Assembly (NCBI RefSeq): GCF_001434255.1
Contig: NZ_AZEY01000068.1
Span: 119,330-183,329 of the forward strand
DNA from: Lentilactobacillus diolivorans DSM 14421
Lineage (GTDB): Bacteria > Bacillota > Bacilli > Lactobacillales > Lactobacillaceae
Direction: 5' to 3'
DNA: 64,000 bases
The translations under genes and the position numbers were made by a program. A model generated the notes under the pieces. That model did no database searches and had not been told where the DNA came from. It saw only the letters and a program-made list of their open reading frames with translations. Positions 17,822-27,077 of the stretch are shown in pieces; position 1 is the first letter of the stretch, and each line of letters starts with the position of its first letter.

Positions 17822-18475
17822 ATGACAATTTCACTTTATTTTGTTCGCCATGGTCAAACATATTTAAATAAATATCACCGAATCCAAGGATGGGCGGACT
17901 CTCCGTTAACTGACAAAGGAATCGCTGATGCAGTGGACGCGGGTAAACGACTTAGTCAAATTCATTTCGACGCGGCATATAGTAGTGATGCGCCGCGAGC
18001 CATTCAAACCGGCGAATTGATTTTGAAAGAAAACCCGTCAACGTTAACGACCACAATTGCTACCGCAGCCTTTCGTGAATTGAATTTTGGCTATTACGAA
18101 GGTGAAGATGACGTGAAAACATGGCACACAATTGGCGGCCCAATTGGCATCAACTCATTCCATGGTCTAATCGCTGAATTTGGCATCGACAAGGCCGAAG
18201 ACATGATCGCTAAGGGTGATCCTTATGGTGATGCTGAAAGTAGTGACACTTTCTGGGCGCGCCTGCAGCCGGGAATTGACCAAGTCATCCAAGACGCTAA
18301 AGACGGCGATAAAATCTTGCTGGCTACCCATGGGACCTTAATCCGAAACGTTGTGAGCAAATGGAGTGATATTCCCGTTGACGTTTCAACCAAAAACGGC
18401 AGTGTCACAAAAGTTAACTGGGATGGCAAACAACTATCAGTTGAATATTTTAACAATGTTGGTACTCAACTATAA
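17822..18475 (+). CDS. Histidine phosphatase family protein (phosphoglycerate mutase-like)
   Basis: A 217-aa cytosolic protein. The catalytic RHG motif is in FVRHGQTYLNKYHRIQGWADSPL, a second catalytic arginine in SDAPRAIQTGELI, the acid in FRELNFGYYEGE, and the second histidine in LLATHGTLIRNV. The insert around residues 100-130 and the lack of a PGAM-specific segment suggest a broad phosphatase rather than glycolytic mutase. Clear GGAGG ribosome binding site. Promoter and structured leader precede it; a bidirectional terminator follows. Confidence 0.88.
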   Translation: MTISLYFVRHGQTYLNKYHRIQGWADSPLTDKGIADAVDAGKRLSQIHFDAAYSSDAPRAIQTGELILKENPSTLTTTIATAAFRELNFGYYEGEDDVKTWHTIGGPIGINSFHGLIAEFGIDKAEDMIAKGDPYGDAESSDTFWARLQPGIDQVIQDAKDGDKILLATHGTLIRNVVSKWSDIPVDVSTKNGSVTKVNWDGKQLSVEYFNNVGTQL

Positions 18476-18491
18476 TCACAATCTTCAACGC

Positions 18492-18557
18492 TAAAAATAG
18501 CTACTAAAAAAGTCGTTGTCCACAAATCTGGACAACGACTTTTTTAGTAGCTATTTT
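18492..18557. terminator. Bidirectional terminator between phosphatase gene and oppF
   Basis: A very long inverted repeat: AAAATAGCTACTAAAAAAGT and GTCGTTGTCC pair with their complements around ACAAATCT. It carries T-runs on both strands and its right arm overlaps the oppF stop codon. Confidence 0.9.
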
Positions 18558-19513
18558 TGTAATCGTGAAGGTTCGGTTAACCGTTTCTTATAGATCGGAA
18601 TTTCGTCTTCACTTGCTCTAATCCAGTGATGAGGCGCAATTTCGACTAACTTACGATCCTTACCGTCAAATTCTTGGCTGGCATCATACGGAATCTGAGT
18701 TCGGGCCCGTTCATACTCAGGGTCGGGAACTGGGACAGCCGACAAAAGACTAGCAGTGTAATCATGCAATGGATGGGCGTAAATTTCATCGGAAGTTGCA
18801 ATCTCCAACATTCTGCCGTAATGCATAACGCCAATTCGATCACTAATATACTTAACCATCGAAAGGTCATGGGCAATAAAGAGATAGGTCAAATTACGTT
18901 CTCGCTGCAACTTCTTTAACAAGTTGACAACTTGAGCTTGAATTGAAACATCCAAAGCAGAAATTGGCTCATCAGCAATAATAAACTGCGGTTGAACGGC
19001 TAACGCTCTGGCAATTCCGATTCGTTGCCGCTGACCACCTGAAAATTCATGTGGGTATCGGCTGGAATGGTCTCGGTTTAAACCAACGGTCTCGAGCAAA
19101 TCTTCAACCTGCTTGGATCGATCGGCATCATCCTTTGCCAAATGATTAATGTCAATCCCTTCAGCAACAATATCCTTAACCTTCATTCGTGGGTTCAACG
19201 AAGCATATGGATCTTGGAAGATCATCTGCATTTCACGACGGAAGTGTTTCTTCTGCTGCTTGGTTCTTAGCTTTGAAACATCTTGACCGTCAAAAACGAT
19301 TTTACCAGAAGTTGGCTCATATAAATGGATGATTGCCCGACCGGTCGTTGTTTTACCAGAACCGGATTCACCAACCAACCCAAACGTTTCACCACGATAA
19401 ACATCAAACGAAATATCATCAACCGCTTTAACTTCATCTGGTTTACCAACATTAAAATACTGTTTTAGATGTTCAACCTGTAAAATTTTATTTTCGTCTG
19501 AATAGTCAATCAC
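18551..19513 (-). CDS. oppF: Oligopeptide ABC transporter ATP-binding protein OppF
   Basis: A 320-aa ATPase energising peptide import at the inner face of the membrane. Walker [14 protein letters not shown]-loop [14 protein letters not shown], signature [15 protein letters not shown], Walker [15 protein letters not shown] and H-switch IAHDLSMV are all present. The C-terminal oligopeptide-binding-ATPase extension follows ([15 protein letters not shown]). The start overlaps the oppD stop by 4 bases, so both are translated together. Last gene of the opp operon. Confidence 0.95.
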   Translation of the reverse strand: MIDYSDENKILQVEHLKQYFNVGKPDEVKAVDDISFDVYRGETFGLVGESGSGKTTTGRAIIHLYEPTSGKIVFDGQDVSKLRTKQQKKHFRREMQMIFQDPYASLNPRMKVKDIVAEGIDINHLAKDDADRSKQVEDLLETVGLNRDHSSRYPHEFSGGQRQRIGIARALAVQPQFIIADEPISALDVSIQAQVVNLLKKLQRERNLTYLFIAHDLSMVKYISDRIGVMHYGRMLEIATSDEIYAHPLHDYTASLLSAVPVPDPEYERARTQIPYDASQEFDGKDRKLVEIAPHHWIRASEDEIPIYKKRLTEPSRLQK

Positions 19514-20607
19514 AGTTGCTCCTCCTGTTCTTCAATGTGTTTGCCACGACTTTTATCAATCGCTTCATGCGTTAATTGCGCATAATGCTTTTGACGTTCA
19601 ATAATCGGATCAGGTGGTGTTACTTTAGGAGCTCTTGGATCCAAAAGCCAAGTTGCAGCATAGTGCGTATCCGAAACTTTGAAGAACGGTGGTTGCTGCT
19701 TTGTATCAATTTCCAGTGCATATTGATTTCTGGCTGCAAAGGCATCACCCTTGGGCGGATCAAGTAAATCAGGGGGTGTCCCGGGAATTGAAGGCAATTC
19801 AGTTCCTGATGTATCCATTGTTGGCATTGAATTAAGCAAGCCCCAAGTATATGGATGCTTAGGATTGTAAAAGATTTCATCAACAGTCCCATATTCAACG
19901 ATTTTACCAGCATACATAACAGCAACCCGATCAGCCATTCCAGCCACAACGCCCAAATCATGAGTAATGAAAATAATGGAGGTATTGGTCTTCGCCTGTA
20001 ATTCTTTCATCAAATCAAGGATCTGAGCTTGAATTGTCACATCCAAGGCAGTGGTTGGCTCATCAGCAATTAGAATTTCTGGATAATTGACCAACGCAAT
20101 CGCAATCACAATCCGTTGACGCATTCCGCCTGAAAATTGATGAGGGTAATCGTTAATCCGTTCTTTAGCATTATCAATCCCAACCAGTTTCATCATTTCC
20201 AAGGCTTGGGCATATGCTTTTTCACGTTTCATCCCTTTATGAATAATCAGTGGTTCAGCAATTTGCTTACCAATCTTCATTGTCGGATCCAGAGACGTCA
20301 TTGGATCCTGAAAGATTTCAGCAATGTCACGGCCACGAATTTGATCCATTTGTTTACGGGTTTTCTTCAACAAATCTTGGTCTTTATACATAATCGTGCC
20401 GCCGTCAATGACCGCATTTTCTGCATTTAATCCCATAATACTTCGCGTGGTAACCGATTTACCAGAACCGGATTCACCAACGATTGCAAGAGTTTCCCCT
20501 TTTCGCAGATCAAAACTAATATCTCGAATGGCTTTGACAGTACCGGCATAAGTTTTGAAGTTGATTTTGAGATTTCGGACCTCAAGAATATCATTCGCGT
20601 TTTCCAT
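19510..20607 (-). CDS. oppD: Oligopeptide ABC transporter ATP-binding protein OppD
   Basis: A 365-aa ATPase partner of OppF. Walker [29 protein letters not shown], signature FSGGMRQRIVIAIAL, Walker B ILIADEPTTALDVT, and ITHDLGVVAGMADRVAVMYAG. The C-terminal part HPYTWGLLNSMP and PGTPPDLLDPP is the OppD/DppD extension, including the region where cysteines in some homologues bind an Fe-S cluster; no such cysteine pattern is seen here. It lies 10 nt after oppC. Confidence 0.95.
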   Translation of the reverse strand: MENANDILEVRNLKINFKTYAGTVKAIRDISFDLRKGETLAIVGESGSGKSVTTRSIMGLNAENAVIDGGTIMYKDQDLLKKTRKQMDQIRGRDIAEIFQDPMTSLDPTMKIGKQIAEPLIIHKGMKREKAYAQALEMMKLVGIDNAKERINDYPHQFSGGMRQRIVIAIALVNYPEILIADEPTTALDVTIQAQILDLMKELQAKTNTSIIFITHDLGVVAGMADRVAVMYAGKIVEYGTVDEIFYNPKHPYTWGLLNSMPTMDTSGTELPSIPGTPPDLLDPPKGDAFAARNQYALEIDTKQQPPFFKVSDTHYAATWLLDPRAPKVTPPDPIIERQKHYAQLTHEAIDKSRGKHIEEQEEQL

Positions 20608-20617
20608 CTCAAATCAC

Positions 20618-21646
20618 CTACTCTCTACTCTTTGGGTCAAAGGCATCACGCATACCATCACCCAAGATGTTAAATGCAATCATTAATAAGGACAAGACAA
20701 TTGCTGGATACCACATTTGATATGGCAGGAATTGGAAGTTCTTTTGTCCATCATTAATTAACGTACCAAGTGAAGCTTGTGGTGCCGAAACACCAATTCC
20801 GATATACGATAAGAAGGCCTCAAAGAAAATAGCCGTTGGAATCGTAAACATTAAATTAATGATAATAATACTACTCAAGTTGGGCAATAAGTGTTTAAAT
20901 CCAATTTTAATCGAACTCTCACCCAACGTTCTCGCGGCTAACACAAACTCTTGGTTCTTTAATTCCAGCGTTTGCGCTCGAATCAGTCGGGCCATGTTAA
21001 TCCAACTAGTTAACGCGATCGCAATAATAATTGATTCCATTCCTGGTTTCAAGATCACCATCAACAAAATAATAACAACCAAGTTAGGAATCGACAGCAA
21101 AATTTCAATGATTCGTTGCATGAAAGTATCAACCCAGCCACCAATCCAGCCGGAAATCACACCATAAACAACCCCAACTGCCAAATCAAAGAAACTGGCA
21201 ACCAACGCAATTGTTAATGAAATCCGGGTTCCATAAAGGATCCGGGAAAATAAATCACGGCCTAAATAATCAGTTCCTAAAATGAAGTACTTAGATCCGG
21301 CATGAGCTTGCGCATAAGCATTAATCCGTTGACCGGACTGATCAAGTGTCCCGTTAAATCCATTGATATCAATACCAGGGATCTTTGGTGGTAAATTAGC
21401 TAAATTCGGATTGGTTGCATTAGGCGCATGAGTTTCAAAGAGATTGGAACCAAATGCCAAAATGAACAGAATGATCAAAATAATCAATGCAATCATTGCT
21501 GCTTTATTTTTTCTGAATCGACGCCACGAATCTTGTAAGAAAGTTAATGAGGGCGCCGAAATTTTTTCACTATCTAAATTTCCGCGATCTTCAGCAGAAA
21601 TTGGCTTAAAATCGCCAGCTGAGATATGTTTTGCATTATCTGCCAT
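20618..21646 (-). CDS. oppC: Oligopeptide ABC transporter permease OppC
   Basis: A 342-aa permease. A cytoplasmic N-terminal region of about 55 residues precedes the first transmembrane segment (AMIALIILIILFILAFGS), then an extracytoplasmic loop and five more segments. The inner-membrane-component signature EFVLAARTLGESSIKIGFKHLLPN is the ATPase-coupling EAA loop. The start at ATG 21646 (MADNAKH) is preferred over one 15 codons earlier because AGGAGGG precedes it, although with a 12-nt gap. Confidence 0.94.
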   Translation of the reverse strand: MADNAKHISAGDFKPISAEDRGNLDSEKISAPSLTFLQDSWRRFRKNKAAMIALIILIILFILAFGSNLFETHAPNATNPNLANLPPKIPGIDINGFNGTLDQSGQRINAYAQAHAGSKYFILGTDYLGRDLFSRILYGTRISLTIALVASFFDLAVGVVYGVISGWIGGWVDTFMQRIIEILLSIPNLVVIILLMVILKPGMESIIIAIALTSWINMARLIRAQTLELKNQEFVLAARTLGESSIKIGFKHLLPNLSSIIIINLMFTIPTAIFFEAFLSYIGIGVSAPQASLGTLINDGQKNFQFLPYQMWYPAIVLSLLMIAFNILGDGMRDAFDPKSRE

Positions 21647-21662
21647 TATTATATAGTCCCTC

Positions 21663-22583
21663 CTACTTATTAATTCTAATTCGTGGATCAATGATGCCGT
21701 AAACGATATCAGTGATCAGCAGCACAACACAAAGCATCGCACAATAAACAATTGTTAGTCCCATAATCGTTGGATAATCGTTCGTCAGAACTGACTTCAC
21801 AAATTGCTCACCAATTCCTGGGATCGAAAAGATGTTTTCAACAACCATTGATCCGGTCATAATTCCAACGGCCAACGGGCCAACAATGGTTACAACCGGA
21901 ATTAAACTATTTCGGAGAGCATGATGATAAATAATGCCAACTTTGCCCATTCCTTTAGCCTTGGCAAGTTCAATATAATCGGAACTTAACACATCCACCA
22001 TTTGCGTTCGCATAAATCGCGCGGTTTCAGCTAATGGCGACGCGGCCAGCGCCAAAGTTGGTAGGACGGTATACATGAAGCCACCCCAGTCAGCAATCGG
22101 GAACCATCTTAGTTTTAAACCTAAATAATATTGAAGCAAGACAGCCAAAACAAATGATGGAATTGAAACACCCAAGATTGAAATGATTGTTGCTGTCGTA
22201 TCAACCCAAGTGTTCGCTTTAATAGCACCAATTGCTCCAACAACTAAGCCTGCCAATACACCAACAACCATTGCTTCACCACCAATAGTCAGTGAAGGTC
22301 CCATTCGACTGCCAATCAGGTACGAAACTGGTTGGTTACTAAACTGGAAGGATGTTCCAAAATTACCATGAACAACCCCGCCCAGATAAACCAAATACTG
22401 CTGCCAAAGTGGCTTATCCAGTCCATATTGCTTATAAATCTGATGAATCTGGCCTGGCGTTAACTTAGCTTGGTTAGTCAACGGCGTCCCGGGCATAAAT
22501 TTCATCAGAAAGAAGGTAGCTGTCGTAACAATAAACAAGGTCAGAATAATGTAGAATATTCTTTTCGCCAAGTACTTTGCCAT
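21663..22583 (-). CDS. oppB: Oligopeptide ABC transporter permease OppB
   Basis: A 306-aa permease with six predicted membrane segments. The N-terminal MAKYLAKRIFYIILTLFIVT segment, the long first loop (PLWQQYLVYLGGVVHGNFGTSF) and the EAA loop YIELAKAKGMGKVGIIYHHALRNSLIP are typical of OppB/DppB. The ATG at 22583 has GAGAGG 8 nt upstream. It lies 130 nt after oppA and 16 nt before oppC. Confidence 0.95.
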   Translation of the reverse strand: MAKYLAKRIFYIILTLFIVTTATFFLMKFMPGTPLTNQAKLTPGQIHQIYKQYGLDKPLWQQYLVYLGGVVHGNFGTSFQFSNQPVSYLIGSRMGPSLTIGGEAMVVGVLAGLVVGAIGAIKANTWVDTTATIISILGVSIPSFVLAVLLQYYLGLKLRWFPIADWGGFMYTVLPTLALAASPLAETARFMRTQMVDVLSSDYIELAKAKGMGKVGIIYHHALRNSLIPVVTIVGPLAVGIMTGSMVVENIFSIPGIGEQFVKSVLTNDYPTIMGLTIVYCAMLCVVLLITDIVYGIIDPRIRINK

Positions 22584-22712
22584 AGAAATTCCTCTCATTT
22601 CTAATTATCTTAGTAACTATTTCTAATAAGTCCAAATAATGTAAAAGAGACTGGACACACAATCACCAGCCTCAATTGCATCGAACTGTTAACTTATGAT
22701 ACTACATTTTGA

Positions 22713-24332
22713 CTACTTAATTGAAGCTTTATCCCAAGCCCATTGTGGAGATGTTGGGAAGAATTGAACACCTTTGACTTTGGATTGCATCAAAGTTGAT
22801 TGAGCTTGCTGATATAATGGCACAATCCCTTGATCATTCATTAAGATCTTTTCAGCTTGAACCATATCGTTCCAACGAGCTGTTTCATTGTTAGCATCGG
22901 TACTTTCAGACTTTTTAATCAAAGCATCATATTGAGCGTTCTTCCATTTACCATTGTTTTGTGAATTAGTTGATGTAAAGAGATCCAAGAAGTTCGATGG
23001 ATCTGGATAATCAGCAATCCATGCAGTGATAACAAGATCAAATTGACCATTTTGTGAACGTGAGAGACGCGTCTTAAATGGCACATTTTGGTTAGTAATC
23101 TTTAGACCAGGTAATTTAGTTAATTGGCTTTGAACAAATTCTGTGTTCTTCTTTGCACCATCCGTATCATCAGATAATAAGGTAAGGGAAACAGATTTCT
23201 TGCCAGTTTCTTTCAATCCCTTAGCCCAGTACTTCTTAGCTTGAGCTAAATTATATTCAACTGCATCTTTAACATATGCTTGATCGGCAAAATCTTTACC
23301 ATTATGCGACGACATCTTTGCGGGTACATATCCTTTAGGAGCAATTGAACCATCAGCTAACACTTTGTCAACAAACTGCTTCTTATCAATTGCAAGGGAA
23401 AGTGCTCTTCGAATATTCTTATTCTTAAACATTGGATCTTTCTTTTCGTTCATTTCCAAATAGAACGAGGAAGCTTCAAGATAATCATGATAATCTTTGT
23501 TATTCTTGTATTGCTTAACTTGAGTCCCATTTAACGTTGTAAAGTCAAGCTTATTACTTTGATAACTATTCAAAGCAGTTGAGGGATCCTTAATTGTCTG
23601 GAAGTTAACCGTTGACAGCTTAACCTTCTTAGCATCCCAGTATTTCGGATTCTTAACTAACTTGAATGTATCGTTGGTACCATTCCATCCCTTAAGAATA
23701 AATGGTCCGTTATACCCATTCTTAGTTGCATTGGTAGCATAATTAGAACCATACTTCTGAACAATAGATTTCTCTTGTGGGAAGTAGTAGCCCTGCGCAA
23801 CCATGTATTTAAAGAAACTTTGTGGCTTGTTCAAAGTAACAACTAATTTATAATTGCCATCTGCCTTAACCCCTAACTTAGAGGGTGACATTTTGCCAGC
23901 TGAAATTTGAGTGGCGTTCTTAACGTTACCAAATATGTATGCATATTGTGAAGCAGTCTTGGGGCTGACTGTTCTCTGCCATGCAAAGACAAAATCTTCC
24001 GCAGTAACTGGTTTGCCATCATTCCATTTTGAATGACGCAAATTAAATGTCCATGTTTTACCACCATTAGAAATCTTGTAACTCTTTGCAACTCCGGGAG
24101 TTACCTTACTGTTCCCCATGCGAAGAAGACCCTCATTGGTCGCATTAGCAACTTGTGATGAATAAAGATCAGTCATCTTTGATGTATCCATGGTTGAAAT
24201 ACTTGATGGAACCATCCAATTTAACGTTTGTTTCTTAGTACCTGTGGATGAGGATTTGCTCCCACATCCCGCGAGAACTAACGCTGATAATAGCGCTACC
24301 CCACTTAGTTTCGCGAATGAATTTAATTTCAT
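22713..24332 (-). CDS. oppA: Oligopeptide-binding lipoprotein OppA (copy 1)
   Basis: A 539-aa extracytoplasmic solute-binding protein of the SBP_bac_5 family. The signal peptide ends in the lipobox LVLAGCG, so it is lipid-anchored. VTPGVAKSYKISNGGKTWTF with LRHSKWNDGKPVTAEDFVFAW is the family signature. The nearly identical length and collinear motifs of the neighbouring copy show a tandem duplication. It starts the opp operon proper, before oppB. An inverted repeat TTTGTTAAC...GTTAACAAA lies 270 nt upstream of its start. Confidence 0.94.
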   Translation of the reverse strand: MKLNSFAKLSGVALLSALVLAGCGSKSSSTGTKKQTLNWMVPSSISTMDTSKMTDLYSSQVANATNEGLLRMGNSKVTPGVAKSYKISNGGKTWTFNLRHSKWNDGKPVTAEDFVFAWQRTVSPKTASQYAYIFGNVKNATQISAGKMSPSKLGVKADGNYKLVVTLNKPQSFFKYMVAQGYYFPQEKSIVQKYGSNYATNATKNGYNGPFILKGWNGTNDTFKLVKNPKYWDAKKVKLSTVNFQTIKDPSTALNSYQSNKLDFTTLNGTQVKQYKNNKDYHDYLEASSFYLEMNEKKDPMFKNKNIRRALSLAIDKKQFVDKVLADGSIAPKGYVPAKMSSHNGKDFADQAYVKDAVEYNLAQAKKYWAKGLKETGKKSVSLTLLSDDTDGAKKNTEFVQSQLTKLPGLKITNQNVPFKTRLSRSQNGQFDLVITAWIADYPDPSNFLDLFTSTNSQNNGKWKNAQYDALIKKSESTDANNETARWNDMVQAEKILMNDQGIVPLYQQAQSTLMQSKVKGVQFFPTSPQWAWDKASIK

Positions 24333-24847
24333 ATTGCGATACTTCCCTTCCAAATTTTCTTAACTAATTTTGTAATGCATCTATTTTAAATTAAAATTTG
24401 ATTAAAAGCAATGCGATGATTAACTTTTTTTAATTTTTAATCTTTTCGTTATGATTAGATGCTTGATCTGTGAAACCTTCATTGCTAGTCGCACTTAGTT
24501 TAGATGCCCTTTTCGTATTAATGATCATACAAATCACCGATCTCATTTTAACAATAAAAACTCATCAACAGAATAATCCTCCTTCGAAAAAACCGTTTAA
24601 ATCATTTGTTAACATTGTGTTCACATATTCGGTTAACAAAATAAGATTGTCCACAATTTTTTTATAGGTGAAAATATACATCATTTAGAGATAAAATGCA
24701 AAAAGCGTGCCGTCCCTCTGATCACATCTTAGGTTAGACTACTTTCTTATTTCGAGCAGATGAAACAGTGTTCGCAAACGCAAAAAAGGCCGAGGCAAAT
24801 GAAAAATCGCCTCAGCCTTCACCTATTTACTTATCTATGTTTAAAAC
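24333..24847. other. Intergenic region between the two oppA genes: terminator and inverted repeat
   Basis: At 24782-24820 a hairpin AAGGCTGAGGC/GCCTCGGCCTT followed by six T on the minus strand terminates oppA copy 2. At 24605-24640 TTTGTTAAC and GTTAACAAA form a perfect 9-bp inverted repeat with an 18-nt gap; on the minus strand it stands upstream of oppA copy 1 and could be a regulator site. No convincing gene; a 65-codon plus-strand frame has no ribosome binding site. Confidence 0.6.
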
Positions 24848-26467
24848 TTATTTGACTGTTACTTTGCTCCAGTCCCAAATTGGCGCCGTTGGGAAATACT
24901 GAATCCCTTTAATACCGGATTTAACCAGTTGTGGGGTTGCTTGTTGGTATAGCGGCACAATTCCCTCATCGTTTGCCAATACCTTTTCTGCCTTCACCAT
25001 GTCATCCCAACGCTTATTAGCATTATTCGCATCCTTACCTTCAGCATCAGCAACCAACTTATCATACTGGGCATTCTGCCATTTTCCATTGTTGTATGAG
25101 TTATCAGATGTCAACAACGATAAGAATGTGATTGGATCTGGGAAATCGGCAATCCAAGCGGTCACTACCATGTCAAACTGACCATCGGCCGATCGTTGTA
25201 GTCGTGTCTTATATGGTAGGTTTTGATTGGTTACTTTAAAACCGGGCAGCTTTGTCAGCTGACTTTGGACAAATTCAGTCGTTCGCTTACCAGCTTCAGT
25301 ATCATCAGCCATTAGGTTAAAGGAAACTGACTTCTTACCAGTTTCTTTTAATCCCTTCGCCCATAACTTTTTAGCTTCCACCAAATTTTGAGATGTCGCA
25401 CCTTTAACTTCTGCTTGGTCAGCAAAATCCTTACCATTATGAAGTGACATATTGGCGGCAACCAGTCCCTTTGCCGGAACCGAACCGTCAGCGAGGACTT
25501 TATCGGTTAATTGTTGGCGATTGATCGTTAAAGAAATTGCTTTACGAATGTTCTGATTTCTAAAGAAGGCGTATTTCTTCTGATTCATTTCCAAATAGAA
25601 GGTTGCCGCGTTCTTTCGTAACACAAAGTCTTTATTAGTCTTATACTGCTTAACTTGTTGACCAACCAGTGGTGTTACTTGCACTTTACCGCTTTGATAC
25701 TGATTCAAAGCAGTGGCCGGGTCTTTGGCAACCTGGAACTTAATCTTATCCAGGGTGACCTTCTTGGCATTCCAGTAATGCTTATTTTTAACCAGACTCC
25801 AAGTATCATTGGTTCCAGTCCATCCCGTTAATTTGAAAGGTCCATTATAAATCATGTCCTTGCTGGTCGTCCCATATTTACCACCGTCTTTTTTAACGAC
25901 TGATTCCTTTTGTGGGAAGAAATACGACTGGGCAACGAGGTATTTAAAATAACTTTGTGGTCGAGCCAACGTGACAACCAATTTGTAATTGCCATCCGCC
26001 TTAACCCCTAACTTGGATAATGGTAATTTACCTTCATTAACTTTAGTTGCATTGGCAACATGGTCAAAGATGTAAGCATATTGTGATGCTGTTTTAGGAT
26101 CCAAGGTCCGCCGCCACGAATAAACAAAATCCTTAGCTGTTACGGCAGTCCCATCACTCCATTTAGAATGTCGTAAATTAAATGTCCACGTTTTTCCATC
26201 TTTAGAGATCGTATAACTCTTGGCCACTCCCGGAACAACCTCATTATTCTCTGCCATTCTCAGTAGTCCTTCATTAGAACCATTTAAGGTTTGACCGGAA
26301 ATTTGATCAGTTGCTTTTGATAAATCCATTGTTGGCATGTTACTACTTTGAACCCACGTCAACTCATTCTTGCCGCTTTTAGTTGCTGATGACTGACCAC
26401 AACCAGCAAGAATTAACGCCGAAAGTGCAGCAATCCCGCTAATCTTTGCAAATGAACCTAGCTTCAT
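24848..26467 (-). CDS. oppA: Oligopeptide-binding lipoprotein OppA (copy 2)
   Basis: A 539-aa lipoprotein of the same family as its neighbour: lipobox LILAGCG, VVPGVAKSYTISKDGKTWTF, SKWSDGTAVTAKDFVYSWRR. It is highly similar along its whole length to copy 1 and has the same size, so it is a paralogue from tandem duplication, probably with a changed peptide preference. It has its own terminator, so copy 1 and the permease genes can be expressed separately. The ATG at 26467 has AAGGGA upstream. Confidence 0.93.
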   Translation of the reverse strand: MKLGSFAKISGIAALSALILAGCGQSSATKSGKNELTWVQSSNMPTMDLSKATDQISGQTLNGSNEGLLRMAENNEVVPGVAKSYTISKDGKTWTFNLRHSKWSDGTAVTAKDFVYSWRRTLDPKTASQYAYIFDHVANATKVNEGKLPLSKLGVKADGNYKLVVTLARPQSYFKYLVAQSYFFPQKESVVKKDGGKYGTTSKDMIYNGPFKLTGWTGTNDTWSLVKNKHYWNAKKVTLDKIKFQVAKDPATALNQYQSGKVQVTPLVGQQVKQYKTNKDFVLRKNAATFYLEMNQKKYAFFRNQNIRKAISLTINRQQLTDKVLADGSVPAKGLVAANMSLHNGKDFADQAEVKGATSQNLVEAKKLWAKGLKETGKKSVSFNLMADDTEAGKRTTEFVQSQLTKLPGFKVTNQNLPYKTRLQRSADGQFDMVVTAWIADFPDPITFLSLLTSDNSYNNGKWQNAQYDKLVADAEGKDANNANKRWDDMVKAEKVLANDEGIVPLYQQATPQLVKSGIKGIQYFPTAPIWDWSKVTVK

Positions 26468-27077
26468 AAAAAATACATCCCTTCGATTATGTCTTTGATT
26501 AATGAACAAGTTTAAATTTTAAATGAAAATTCGATTAAACGCAACATGAATTTGTAATGTATTCCAAAGATTCTATTTTAAATTCATCATAATTACTTGT
26601 GCGCATGCTGTAAACAAGCCACCAATCGATTAAGAAAAAATGAGGCTAAACTTCTCCAACAACTCACTTTGATCGCAAAAATTAGGTTGAATTCGGACAT
26701 CCTATAATAGGTTGAATTTTTTAATCACCAAATAGATTAGTTACGTTTTACAATTAACCATCATTTATGACAAAATATTTGAAGTTAACCTTGGGGTTTG
26801 ATAAAGTAACAGCCTGATTATTAATCATCATTGTCCCAAATCCTAGATTCACTATGAGAATTATTTTTAAGCAGTATCAAAGAAACATCAACAACTGCAT
26901 CTCGCAAAACTCGTCCTAGAGACAAAAATACGATCCCGTTCCACAATAAGGTTAATAGATCCAATCATACGACTCTATTAGCCTTATTATCACAGAAACG
27001 TAACAAAAGTGATTTGTCTACGATTTTCTTACACTTGTGTGTTATACTTGAACAGAAAAATTTCTTAGGAGGACTTC
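26468..27077. other. Divergent promoter region oppA2/hflX with a 15-bp hairpin
   Basis: About 600 bp, AT-rich. At 26945-26988 AATAAGGTTAATAGA pairs with TCTATTAGCCTTATT (one G-T) around a 14-nt loop; there is no T-run after it on either strand, so it is more likely an operator or RNA structure than a terminator. Just before hflX there is a TTATACTT -10-like box at about 27041. A minus-strand frame of 47 codons (26821-26964) with hydrophobic content overlaps the hairpin and lacks a ribosome binding site. Confidence 0.4.

Noticed and set aside
24470..24667. 65-codon plus-strand frame between the oppA genes
   Set aside because: Slightly hydrophobic, but no ribosome binding site and it crosses the inverted repeat; no protein family recalled.
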